A DNA stretch of 64,000 bases from assembly GCA_003344405.1 (NCBI GenBank), contig NOWV01000102.1, positions 1 through 64,000 of the forward strand, read 5' to 3'. A model generated the notes under the pieces. That model searched no databases. It saw only the letters and a list, made by a program, of their open reading frames with translations, and had not been told where the DNA came from. A program made the position numbers and the translations under genes. Positions 44,363 to 57,430 of the stretch are shown in pieces (positions within the stretch are counted from its first letter, which is position 1; each line of letters opens with the position of its first letter). The DNA is from Trichoplax sp. H2. Taxonomy: Eukaryota; Placozoa; Uniplacotomia; Trichoplacea.

Positions 44363-47300
44363 CAGAAAATGAGTGAATACTAAGTTAGTTAAGATAGAAC
44401 TCAATAATATAAATTGGTCCAATAGGTTTAATTGATTACGCTAAAATAGACATTTAGAAGTTTAAAAGACGATATAGCAGTTGAAATCGTGTATTAACTT
44501 TTCTATAACTATAGGAGACAGCGCTATTATAGACATGGTAAGATATGTTAGTCTACATTTAAAGTAGATCTACATTTTTGAGTTGTAGGTATCTTTCTAG
44601 AATAATTTATTGTCATCCTATTCAGCTAGCGCTGAGCCTATGCTTTGTTGTTGTGCAATCGATTTCTAATTGAGCTTACAATTTATGTTTCGAGCCTACA
44701 TAAATTTTTTAACTATAAGCTAAGCTTAGATCTTTAAAAGTGTCTAAGGCTAAATAACAATCTATATTAATCGTTGAGCACATGCTTTGAGTTCAAACTA
44801 CCAAGAATTTTTCTATTTAGCTAGCAATTCAGCTTCGATTTTTTGTTTTGAATCTAAATAATATTCCATGTATTATTCTTCGTAAAGATTATGTAAGGGC
44901 TTAAGCCTACATGAACATTTCCAAATTGCTATCATTAAAATCTTAATTTTACGTCTTGAGTCAACATAATATTTTATGTCTTGCTGGAAAAACGCCTCTT
45001 ATTACTGACTTAAAGAGGCGAGATTCGCTATATCACCAAATAATTCAGTTCCAACGACCGAATACCAAAGTATAATTAAAACGTCTCTGATAGTGTAAAC
45101 GAGGTAGTCTGAGATTTACTGCTATTTATTACTGAAGAAATCTTGACAACCAAGATTATAGCCTGGACAATTCAATAGCAATTGACAAACTAGTTGACTA
45201 ACTGGCCGACTAACTAACTAAGACGTGGTCTTCATCTTGTTGACTAAAATTCCACCTTGTATCTTTAGTGTTATCGTTACTTGAGCTTACACTTGTCTTT
45301 TAAGCCGATATAGTATGATAAAATTTTACTAACTGAGCCTATATCTTGTTTTTAAGCCTGCATACAGTCATGTATTTTAATTGAGCGTACATTTGAATTC
45401 CTTTGCCCTGTAGCATTTTATACTTAATTATTGAAGAAGCCAATAGTTTTCGTCGTCTTAAATCTCTATTCAAATTTATGTTTTAGCTAGCAGAGGCTGA
45501 GAGAACACTTGATGTCTGCAGCCGGCATAATATGATATATTTTTATACCGCTAGCGTTTCGCCTTGTAATAATCAATTTTTTTATTCTAATCGTTGTCGG
45601 ATTTGTACATTGTCTATTTTGGCTAGCCGATCTCGCATACCTAGCTGTGTTTCATGTTTCTTTGATAACCTCATGGTCATATTCTTGTTATAGATCAAAC
45701 TTCTCCAGTTAGAGGTTAACTGATCTTTGGCTATCGTGAGTGAATAAGCCTGATGACTAATACCGGTAATAAATTATATTCACGTCATACGACCTTTAAC
45801 ACGCTATTTACAGAATATGAATAAATAAATAAACTATTTTCCTGGCGTTTTATTTTATATTTAAAGTTATGACGTGATTCACATCAAACTGTCAAAACTA
45901 TTTTGTTTTTAGAATAGGTAGCACCTACTTTTGCTAATAGTTAGATTAGCTTTTGACTAGTCGAAGTTTCAAATAATGAACCAGTTATCCTTCTAAATGC
46001 TTAGTAACTCTCTCCTAGTTGCGATCTAAAAATAATATTTATCGTTTGTTGCTATCTTTCGTTTAATTTTTACCCTTAAGTCAATTGCCTTGTCACTGTT
46101 TACGAGCATTTTTGAATTTAATTTACATTTTATTACGCGTAAATCTGAATAAATGTGAATCATTGCTACACTAAGTATTAATATTGAATTTTCTGGATAT
46201 AAGAGTTTTTACATCAAAGCTACTGTACGTGTATCGATAAAATCCTCTTCAATCGAAGCTAATATTATTTATGCAATAAAAAAATTGATGCTCTTTTGCA
46301 GAAGTAACGGCATTTTACAGTTACAAGTTTGATGAAAATGAGTAGCTTCAATAGCAAAATTAGTTTAATTCTGCCCTAAATTACTAATTTTTAGTTAGGA
46401 TAATACAATTCTGTAGCAGAACTGTTCTTTATGGGCAAGATCAATTTTAATTTATGTTAATAATTAAAACTGTTGGTATACAATTTTCTAATATAAAATC
46501 GACGTAGTTGTTAGGGTTGTTTAAAGCTTAATTAAATTCATAAGCTGTTAATTATATAGAAAACCTGGCCAATAGTAGTTATAGAATATTCATTAATTCC
46601 TTGCCAATAAAAATTACTACTAACCAATATGGTAGAGTAAAGGCGTTGTCGCCGTGCGTAAGCATAATATTATTATGTATAGCTATAATCTAAGTCTGTA
46701 TAATTTACGCTAATGAGTCAATCGAACTATTCTAAAATTCCAGTATTCTATTTTAAAAAGCTGTTATGTGTTCAAGAAAGTTGTAACGATAATCCTAGAC
46801 TGTGGTATTTGAAAGGCACTAGATCTTCAACAATGGCAGAATTAATAAGCTTACTAGGCGGGTATATCTGTGTTTATCTACCTTTAATTAATGATCAAGA
46901 GGAGGACACAATGCTACCACTGTTACAATTTTATCCTATTTGATATAAGTAGTACTGGTAACTATGCTTAATTAGGCTTAATCGCAATAATCGTGGAAAT
47001 TCCTAACGTTGGATAAACTCAGCTGGATTCCACATAATATTTCACATTTTTAAGTTCCTGAAGTAGCATGCTGATGGGATTTCGTGTTATTGCGGTAGAA
47101 AATCAAGACGGAATTCCTCGCGATGTACTGAGCAAAGTGCACTAATTTATTTTTGTTTTTCTCATAATCTATTGTATACAACCTAATTGGATAAGTTACT
47201 ATTGCACAGCAATCTAGTAACAGTAGGGAATAATTTAATGTTAATCATCGTCATTGATTTAAGGCAGAACCATATTGATTATCGTGAACATTAAAAGTTA

Positions 47301-47540
47301 CATCACTAGGCAAAAAACAGACAAAGATATTTCGAATTTTCCTACTTAGCTAGACATCGGTTGTATAGTCAACGATAATTTAGGTAAGATAGATGGTATC
47401 ATATTGGAGAGCTAAGGAATAACTTTAACTAATAATAAAATTATTCATTATACCTTGAAAACTTCAGCTTAGTAATCAATTTTTCTAATTTTCTAACTTG
47501 ATCTTTTGCTAAGGTGCCAATTAAAAAGAGAACTCACAAA
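44363..47540. other. Gene-free region upstream of carbonic anhydrase A
   Basis: The left part (about 44570-45430) has degenerate repeats built on GAGCCTACAT/GAGCTTACA-like motifs every 70-110 bp, into which an LTR copy has inserted. The rest is AT-rich with no supported exon; the open frame at 46713-46943 has no recognisable similarity. The promoter of carbonic anhydrase A should lie at the right end. Confidence 0.5.
44977..45240 (-). mobile_element. Old, truncated copy of the same LTR, inverted
   Basis: In reverse orientation it matches the inner and 3' part of the LTR at 22854-23269: shared TTAAAGAGGCGAGATT, TATATCACCAAATAATTCAG and AACGACCGAATA blocks, then AGATTTACTG and ATTTATTACTGAAG. 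It begins TGTC, has lost about 35 bp near that end, and fades beyond about 45240, so the original 5' end is not recognisable. It is much more diverged than the solo LTR copy. Confidence 0.75.
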
Positions 47541-50500
47541 ATGAAGACATTTTTAATTTTGAATCTAATATTGACATTAGCGTTTGTCGCCAACGGCATC
47601 CGGTTCAATGGTAATAATTTTAATTCAATTTTTTATCTTAGGCCAATTGTTACACCAAAGTACTGCTATTACTGGTCAAATAATTGCATCAATAAGATAT
47701 TTGCTTCATTTTATAGTTTTTAATTCAAAATTTTGATATGAACTACTGTACTATTAGGCAGATAGAATCAAAATTTAATTATAAACAATAAGTATGAAAC
47801 AGTCCATTAACAGCTTATGAGATCGTAGAACATTCTATATTCAAAATTGGTCCAGGCAGTATTTCGTAAATTGACAGCAAAATTTTATTACTGGATGAAT
47901 TAGGATAGCTTTGTTAAGGAATGGTCAAATACACTCCACGTTGCAAATTGCAATACGCTAATATGTTGCCTAAAACTAGGAAAAGTAATCCAACTATCTA
48001 TCTATTTTTATAATTTCGATATTAATCCTGCTTTTTAATGGATTTGTAACAGTAGCTATGAGAAATTTACAAAACAGGTCAGCTTACAGATTCGGAACGT
48101 GGAAATAATCTTTCGCTAAACTGCTAAGATCACACTTAGAGAAATAATAAAACAAATGCATAGTCATTTTAGTAATTTACGAGGCCTTACAGGACTATAC
48201 TATCGAATTAACAGATTATTCAAGGCTTTAATTTACTAAATTGCTAGTAAATTTAATGTTAGTTCAAGAACTGAATAAATACATTCGATGCCATAAATAT
48301 TAATGTGTTAACATAACAAAGTTTATTAACTATTGTAATTTTAGATATTAATCGAGCTTAAATATCTAGATCAGTAGGTATAACTATGAGAAATGGGATA
48401 AATATTATAACTAACAGATTTAGAATATGGATCTTATATTAACTTGGTCGAATCGTATTTAGTAGTAGCACTATAACAATTAAACAGAATCCTTAACATG
48501 ATGGGAGGTATTACACAACTATATAGATTTAATTAGAGCAAAAATTCGGGAAAGGAAAAATTAATTAAATTAAATTTTTCTCTCTTCAATTACTGGCAAA
48601 ACTTCATTGCTGGATGAAAAAAGCAGAATAGCTTTGGTAGTCCCCGAATATCAACATACATCACTGCTTAATATTACTGTAGAAAAAAAAATTGAATTAT
48701 TTATCAATTTTTTCTGAATAAATCCAGCTTAATACGTCAATAGACGAAATATGTAATTCAAATTTACTCAATATAAAGGTTTACTAACAGGAAATGTGGG
48801 ATGATCTTGTTCTAAACTAACAGAATTGATATTGTAATCTAGAGCGATAAAAAAGTTTTTATTACTCTTAGGAGATCTTCTAAGTCTTTTAAAGAAATTA
48901 GTTGCGACAGTCATTTACTAACAACTCCCATATTACATTAAGCAAATGCGTAGTAGCTTTATTACGTAATTACATAAACAAATAATTATAATCTTATACG
49001 CAATTATTGCTGAGAAATCTTATATCTTGGATATTAGTTTAGCTCAATCATTAAGACTAAAATCTTTTAAACTTTCAAGTAACTAGTAGCAATATATTAA
49101 ATAGGTGATACGTCTTGGTTAATGTTTGTTTCTATATTGACTACAGTGAGAAATTCATATTGTTAATTTCAGATTTGTTAACTATTTGATGCAACAGTAT
49201 ATACTGTTTAATCTCCCATTAATGCAATATGTAGAAGATGCTCTTTAAGTATATCGGAAAATGCCGCGTGCATGTTTTCGTTACACTAAATCATATGAAT
49301 TATTGCTATTTATTATTTAATACCAAGAAATACTCTAAAAAACTCTTCAACACCTCTTATTATTATAGTTTCGAAGCAAGTCTATAAATGGGGCTATGGA
49401 GATTACATCGGTTAGTATTATATCTTTGTTATTAGATTTAATTACCTCCGAATATTTTGTTAAGGGTTAATCATTACAATATTCTTCCAAGCCTAGTAAA
49501 TTATTCCTAATATATATAAATATTGCCGAGCTCATAAATGTAATGATCATAAAACTTCTATTTCTATAATAAATACCATGGACGGACCCTTACTACTAAA
49601 TCATTATCTTACATTCTTATTTCATACTTAATCACAATTGATCATTTTTCGTCATAATGTGATATAATATTGCCCTTCCAAGATAAAAATACTTTAAGAA
49701 GTCATAATATACTTATAAATAAGAAATCAGTTTATATAAATGTATGTAAAGGACATAGGATAAATTAATCTAGAAAAAATTATATGAAGGATGGCTTCCT
49801 CATACGTTTGATGTTTTCCAATATATGCATATCCTGCAGCTTTACGAAATATTGATAGCGAAGCAGTAATAAGAAAGGGCTATAGATCTATTTTAAGTAT
49901 AATTGTAGTCGGCTGTTTAATTCCTTAACTTAGGAGATATTTGAGCTATGTGTTTTGCTAAATAATATAGTTTAGTTACGATAGACCTATAAAATAAATA
50001 AACTAGTTCATTAAGACTACATAAGTAGTATTAAAGTATACCAGCTGCAATAAGATAAATTAATTCATCAAGGCTCTTTAGCATTTAGAGCAGTCAATGA
50101 ATAAAATATCTTAGTTTTATTTTTTGGAGATGCAATAGTAGATTAGTAATAAATAAGGTATAACTTATAAATGGATTAATAAACAATCTCAATCAGAGGT
50201 GGATCTATAATTGTAAAATCGAGCGGTATTGCAATCAATATACATTTTGCTACTTAAAACTTTATTTTCTATCCATTTTCAAGTATAAAATGGCTAGCAT
50301 AGAATTATCACAATAATAGATTCGATATCATATTATAGGTCCAAATAAATGGGGTTTGTACTATCCATATTGCAATGGCCTTCGTCAGTCACCTATCAAC
50401 ATCATTTACAAGACAGTTCAACATAATCAGAGATTACAGCCCTTGAAACTATCCAATTTTGATAGAATAATTCATGGAAATTGTACCATACGCAATAATG

Positions 50501-52674
50501 GCAAAAGTATTGATATTTTTATCCCTCAAACAGGCAATGTTCCGACATTGCAAGATTATCGAGGTGAAATTTATCAGAGCGCTGGTTTTCATTTTCATTG
50601 GGGTTCTACTAATAGCCAAGGATCGGAAACGTGGCTAAATAATAGGCAATATCCTCTCGAGGTTAAACTATTGCTTGCATGAACTAAATTACTATTACAT
50701 TTATAATCAGCAAGGATTAAATTTTTCGATCTTATTGAATTAGTAGGTTGTTCATCTTCATTGAATTGATTGCTAATATAAATACATTTCAATATTACCA
50801 ATTCAGGCCCACGTAGTGTTTTGGAATACTAGATTCGGAGATTTGCAAACTGCATTGTATGAAAGTGATGGTTTAGCAGTCATTGGAACTTTGATTGATG
50901 CAAGTGTAACTATTAAACAACATTAAGAATTAAGATAATTCATGGAAGAAATATTGTAATATAGCATTAAAATCGACAATAACTGCGAGGCATTAAGAAT
51001 TAACTAAAGGAAAGTGTATGAAAATGCTTTGAATTTAATTAAATGATGATTTATCAAAAGCATAGGGTACCTCACAGTATGACCTCTAAATTCAGCTAAC
51101 CATTTTATATTACAGAAAGCTTACTAGTATAAAAAGGGGTAGAAATCCAATCATATACTCCAATTCCTAAGATCTAAGCTCATTTACTGCAGATCTGCTA
51201 CTTTATGTAAGAGTATTATAAGTCCAAAGAAATCTGGTCGATTTATAGCAATGGCCAAATATGATTATAATCTCTTGTTGAGTTCCTCATTAATAGTATT
51301 AGATATCAGTTAGCGGATGTTACAATTCTCACGTTAGTAAATGATCAATTTAGTGAAATCTTTTGAAACCCTAGGGATGTAAAAACAATAGAAATCCAAT
51401 ATAAACAGCATCTTTTATTTTTTAAAGATTTAAATTCATCGACTAACAGTTCTCTTATCAATATCATTGATGTAAATAGTAAGAAACTTTTATTAAAATC
51501 ATAAGAAATGAAGGTAAAATTTTACAATCCTGTATTGTATGCCTTAGTAAATGAATGGTTTTCAGTTCATAAAACTAAAATAGCTCACAAATCATCTACA
51601 TAACCGGCTCGTATTTAAGTTCTACCATAATAAAAATGAAATGTATAATTCAATACTATAATTTTCAAAAGTTTGAAAATCCTTGCGCTAATAGTATATT
51701 ACTAATTTTGTTGCCTTAATATCTTAAAACAGCCAAACGAAACGCAAATAACAATTAGTTTATATCCATTAGATTGGAAAACATAATCCCAGCTTTGATC
51801 TAGTGATAGAAAGTATCCAAAAAGTCAAATACAACGGTAAGGAATATGGATACTACTAAGTGAATTTTTGAATAATAGTCTTGATAAATACTGTCTGATA
51901 TTAGAGATTTCAACAGATAGTTTGAAAAATAACGGCGTCTGGCCTATTCAATGGCGTTAATACTCGTCTATAATACGATATATATGATTTACTATCATTT
52001 TATATTTCCTCGATATTCTAAACAAAATTTGTATTATCTTAAAGGACAAAAACAAAATATTAAAAATTTCAGTTTACGATCCTTTGTTGCGGAATCTCTA
52101 TCTGAATATTTCTTATTTAATGGTTCATTAACCACACCTCCATGCACTGAGAATGTCTTGTGGCATGTTATGGCTGGAAAAATTAGCATATCGCCAGATC
52201 AGGTAACTAATCAAAGGCGTTTAAAGTTCAATTTAATAAGGAAATAGCGTCTCCTTATAGCCAATGGCTGTTAGATTAGAAATCGAAAGTTAAAGTGAGG
52301 ATGTGATTTTCAATCGTTACGGCAGTGTATGATTAAAATTGCCTTTAAATATAACCTAGTTTTATAATATAAAAATATACTAAGTTCAAACAATCTATAG
52401 TTAACTTATATTCATCAATATTCTTAATTATTTTCCTCACTAATTCTAGCTGAATGCATTCCGAAACGTTTATACAACGAATAGCTCTGTTGGTGTCAAC
52501 TCTGTGAAACTTTTAGAAAATTTTAGACCACTTCAAAAACTTAATAATCGTGCTGTCTATTCAAGCTTTGATATTAGTAAACTTACTGGTGCATCAGCAG
52601 GTCTTTATAGATCTTGGCTATTTATCTTCTTATCGACAGTATTGATGTTTCTAACCATTGACGTGATGCTATAG
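47541..52674 (+). CDS. Alpha carbonic anhydrase A, secreted or membrane-anchored
   Basis: Exons: 47541-47610, 49369-49410, 50339-50661, 50807-50899, 51773-51836, 52045-52202, 52450-52674; 324 residues. It starts with a signal peptide (MKTFLILNLILTLAFVANG). KWGYGDY and CNGLRQSPINI are typical alpha-CA. Zinc ligands are present: two histidines in FHFHWGS and one in LEAHVVFWN, with the preceding Glu; SLTTPPCTEN holds the Thr199 region. The CNG and PPC cysteines can form the usual disulfide of extracellular forms. The position of proton-shuttle His64 is lysine (NNGKSIDIF). The C-terminus has small residues (TGASAG) then a hydrophobic tail, fitting a GPI-anchor signal or a membrane helix. Intron 4 begins GC (GAT|GCAAGT); the phase-0 join to IGKHNPSFD needs it. 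The enzyme converts CO2 and water to bicarbonate and a proton. Exon 2 is only 42 bp. The large intron 1 is AT-rich with blurred repeats. Confidence 0.9.
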
Positions 52675-53603
52675 TGAATTAATGGGCAGGTTTCAAGTAC
52701 AAATAATGGATCGATTTCTAACATTACAATAAATATATTAAATTTTCTATAATTGACTTTCTTTTAAATCAGTAATACCTATTAGCTTAGAATAGATGAT
52801 CATTGTAGAAATAGGTATAAATGTAAACGATACTATTCCATTCAGTTGGGTAATTTATTTTTCATCGGAATCATATACAAATATTGGTTTAAAAGGTCTT
52901 GCGTGTTTTTCTTGTACCATTCTTGTTTTCTTATATGATTTGAGATTACAATAATACTAATAAACTAGTATACTGATATTAAAATATGCTAATGTAAGAT
53001 TATAATCATGCAAATCTGATAAGAAATACTACATGCTAGAATAAGTGTTTGCATTACTCGATTTATTGCTCACAAGTTCATTTAGGATTATAAAATATTT
53101 TTAATTTAAAGGAAAGCCTAATTAAGCTTAAGTAGAAATTGAACACGAATTTATTGAAGTTATTATTTATACTTACTCTAGTACTCTAGTAGTAGTCTCT
53201 CAATAAATAGTCACCCAATAATAGCGGATAAGAACAGTTTATTGCTTAGTAACTATTATTGAATATTACTATAACAAACTTAGATAACGAAATCTATGCG
53301 GTACACAGCTATATCTCAGACCAAATCCCTTCGTAAAGCTATATCTACCGTCTCTAAATTATCCACTATTAGCACTTGACTATTTCAATAACTAGAAATG
53401 GTATCTTTGATACCACTAGTCTGCGATAGTCTAGTACTGCCATTTTAATATTTATCATCGGAGGTCTTACATTAAGACCTATTTTCCTAAACGTATGTAT
53501 GCAAAGAAATATAGGTAAAAAAACTTTCGATTATCTTACTATATATCATATTTGTCGCGTAAAGTGCTGTGATAATCATAAGTTTCATAACTAAATGAGC
53601 AGG
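52675..53603. other. Convergent region between carbonic anhydrases A and B
   Basis: 3' flanks of the plus-strand carbonic anhydrase A and the minus-strand pseudogene. An AATAAA near 52730 could end transcript A. No other exon seen. Confidence 0.5.
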
Positions 53604-56600
53604 CTAAACATTGTTAGTAAACATAGTCGATGCAAATACGGCCAATAATATAGTCCAAATGGTCCAGCGTGAATATAAGCCTAATGCAGCACCCACAGTT
53701 CCGGTAGTCAGTTGATTAAGTTTAAAACTTGTTAGAATAGTTCTGCCATTTAACTGCTGAGTTGGAAAATTTTTTCCAATAAGAACAGAATTTTGCCGAG
53801 ATAACCGTACTATTGGTCGAATATAATTTTCGAAATTCCTCCTGCTAGATACATACATGAAAGAAAACTCAGATCAGCTGTTCGTGTTACACTATAACCA
53901 TATTACATTTATTCAATCGATAAAGAAGCGATACAAATAATAAAGGGTATATTTAGAATGATCAAGAAAGTTGTTCTATATCAGGATAGCTAGTAAGGCA
54001 ATCCATAACATATAGAAATTCTCGCCTGAGCCTGTGATAATTCCATGGTGTGGGCCATAACATGCCAGGCAACATTTTCAGTACATAGTGGTGTAGTTAG
54101 AGATCCATTAAATGCAAAGAAGCTTGCAGCATTTTGATTAATAATGGAACGAATCTTTAGACCGCTAAACGGATATGATTGTGCTAATAGTTAGCAAGCA
54201 AGGATAAAGTAAACTTTAGATAGGTGAGGATAAGTTTAAATTTAGATGCAAGCAATGATAAAATAAAAATTACGGTCAGAAATTGGAAGTATCGATAATA
54301 TTCTTCGGTAATGATACATTTAGCCGCACAGAAAACCTGCATACAATTGCACAAGAAGTAATAGAAATACCTCGATGTTTGATATACTTTAGATTATCAA
54401 TAATTGGGTTCAGTGCGCAGCTATATTTTCCAACCTGAATGACGAAGCCAGTAAAGGGAATTAAAAGTAAATCAGCACAGTACTCATAGTTTGATATAAT
54501 TCTACTTGATTAAATGCATCCTTATTATTGAATATGCATTTAATTTTTAACATTACTGGAGTTAATTACGGCTATGGCTATGATGAGCTACCTTTTTTAG
54601 CTGAGAATATTAAAATGGCTGCATTAATTACCGTAACTTACTTGGTATAAATTAGAAAGTCCATCAGAGCTATTGGCAGCTTCAAGAAATTCATTGTAGC
54701 GGGTGTTTGCGAAGACTATATGCTCCTAAATTTTAAAAATAAAAAAATGTATTCAGAAACTGTTTAAGTTATAACTTTCTTGACAAGATCAATTTTTCAA
54801 GTTGGTTATGGTATACCTAGCTTCAGATATTATTAATAACCGTTAAGCATGTCAATCTGAGAAATTCTAACCTCTAGAGGATATTGCAAGTTATTTAAAA
54901 ATGTTTCAGATCCAACATTATTATCTGGCCCCTAATGGTAATGAAATTGTACCAATCGGTATCTACTTTTAGTTAACGGGGAATAGATGGTAGGAGTTGT
55001 ATTGCTTCTGATATTTACATGTGCGGTGTGTCCGTTATTCAATAACAGCAAAGTTTGATTAGTCGTTTCTTCGAAACCAAGCAAATCCAGAGCAAGTCCT
55101 TGGACGTATTGAATGTCAGAGTAGGCAATGTTGATAGGCGATTGAAGATGTCCCTTGCATGTTTGAAAACACTGACCCCATGTTTTAGGGCCTAGATTTT
55201 ACAATGATAAAGAAGTTAAGAGAGTAGACCATAGCCTCATATATTTTTAGTGCATATGATACTAATCAGTAGTTATCGACTATTTGCCGGCCATATTTAT
55301 CATTACCGGATGACTTAAAAAATATGATGTTTATGTCAATGAGTTAATGCAAACTTCATTTAGCAAGACATATATGGGCTCTTAATTGAATATATTGCGG
55401 ACATATTTGAGATATCTTTATTTTAGTCATCAAAGACATCATTTCAATAGTTAAGAATAAGATAATATGTTTTATCATTTTACCTATGACTGCATAGTCC
55501 TAGGGACATATATTGTGGACACCTAGCGGAGAGTAGAACACGAAACAGAGCTATAGGTAAAAATGTTGATGTTAAGTATTCGAAGGCATTTCATGTTTCA
55601 ATAATCAGCTTAACTAGTCTTGAAAGTAGTTGGTTACGTACGTACTGTATACGTATAAAATACTATTAAAGTTCGAAATGCGGTTATCACGTGTATAACA
55701 TATGTACAGAATTGGTCAATTGCAAATTGGTCGTCTAAAACTTATGCTTGTATATCTATTTTGGTGACTACCTTATATGATGAGGATAGCAAAATATGTC
55801 ATTTTAATACTGATGAATATTTTACATTTTACTCGGAGAGAGTTAACTTTAAGCTTTAAGTTTGTAAGCTTATAAAATTGAAAAATTACATTATAGATAT
55901 TAGAAGTCTTGGAAGTTATTTTACGCACTTAAATTTCGGTGCTCTAGTCGCCGCTTAATACATTTACGATTCTTTGTCTCTAATTTATTTTTGACAGTGA
56001 AAAACTTCTGTTTTATAGCCCAATAATACTTTTACTCAGACTATTGATGTAATCTTATTACAAAATTGATAGAGATAGTATAATTTAATTTCATTAATTG
56101 TGATAGTGTATTATTTCATCTACAGTATCTGCGATAAAAAACAGCTAATTATTACAGCAGTTTACGCAGTTGATACAAAAATATCTACGATTTCGTTACA
56201 GTTAAATTATGGCTGTAATGTCTCATACTTTCATGCACTGTGATGTAATATAATTGATAGCATGTGCAAGGGTATACTTCAAATTTTAATAATTACTGAG
56301 CAAACTTTTGGTAGGTGAGTAAATTTTTAACCTTTGTACTATTAAAAATAGATATAGCCGTAAGTACATTTTTTTATTTCTTTAAATTACCTTTACCTTT
56401 ATAATTATTTGGTCACAAACGAGGGAAGTCATGACTGTTGTATCTGTTTTACATTGATTGCCAGATACGTGGAAGTTCTGTAGGTACTATGAATTCAACT
56501 GTTGAAAATTTATAGAGAGTTCTATTTAATTTATTACTTAGCTAAATACTTATCTTTGCCGTTGTGATATATACCAATCACGAGATTCCAAATTTTAGAA

Positions 56601-57430
56601 AAATAAGGGCTTTATTGAATCTTATACAAAGATTAATTACACACAGCTCTACTCTAGCCGAATACTACTACTAAAGACTTCTAGAACGAACAGAATAATC
56701 TAAAGTTGCATGCTTTTATACTTTTCGTAGCATTCGCAGCTACAATCTGCATGGCAATTGACATAGTTAAATTATTCTTAGTAACACTATTCTACTGCGG
56801 ACCATCATTAATCCAATATGGATACGACTACAGTACTTACGTAGACATTATTTACACCAGCTAAAGTACAATGAATTAGCCATATCCTAATATATGATTT
56901 ACAGTTCTATTTTTACCTATAGCCTTATTAGTAACTCAACACCTTACTGTATATAGTCATCTGTATTCTAGCATAGAGTCTATACCACTACAGTCTATAG
57001 TTATAGCTACCAAATATCTCTTAGAATAAATATCTACCGTATATCATACTAAACATGGCTAACAGTCTACAATCACATCATTAGTTACATTACAGCCGTA
57101 AACCAGTATCATAATTGTAACTAGGACAATACAGGTCATGACTTCAACGTCTTTTACTAATTGTTACTTATTGAAGGATCAATATTGCGGGTAAGGATTA
57201 TGCTTCTAATGGGAATAGTCTGGCCATAATCGTATTGATCTCGATCATATTCGTTGGAACAGGACCGTAGAATTTCTAGGTTATAATATTTTAAAGCCAT
57301 AAAGTAAGAATTTAATGGATGACAATCCAAATATAGTACGAATATTAGAAAATTTTCACTACTCAGGGAATGAAATGGATTGTGTGAGGATAAGTCTTAC
57401 GTTAAAATATCTCCAGATGAAGGCAAACAA
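53500..57430 (-). repeat. Carbonic anhydrase duplication unit, pseudogene copy
   Basis: This segment aligns with 58430-64000 beyond the exons. Shared blocks include the 3' flank (ACTATATATCA), ACTACCTTATATGATGAGGAT near 55766 (compare 62938), CAGTATCTGCGATA near 56125 (compare 63330) and CAGGTCATGACTTCAA near 57131 (compare 63727). About 2.2 kb present at roughly 60680-62935 in the other copy is missing here. Confidence 0.8.
53604..55522 (-). pseudogene. Alpha carbonic anhydrase B, multiply disrupted
   Basis: Blocks in transcript order: 55522-55484, 55191-54872, 54725-54642, 54434-54371, 54183-54026, 53844-53604. They align exon for exon with the intact gene at 58508-62023. Lesions: a TAG in place of Trp TGG at 55502-55500; a second TAG for the Trp after the zinc-binding His-Tyr-His at 54934-54932; a 9-bp in-frame loss in the third listed exon; Leu for the second Pro of TTPPC; a donor changed from GT to GC at 54025-54024; and a +1 shift in the last exon. 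No signal-peptide exon was found upstream. The exon borders and lengths are otherwise conserved, so it decayed after copying as genomic DNA rather than as a processed copy. The two stops both replace tryptophan, which RNA editing could in principle revert, but the other lesions argue for a dead gene. Confidence 0.9.

Noticed and set aside
46713-46943. 76-codon open frame
   Set aside because: No recognisable family, no exon neighbours; length is within chance for this amount of DNA.
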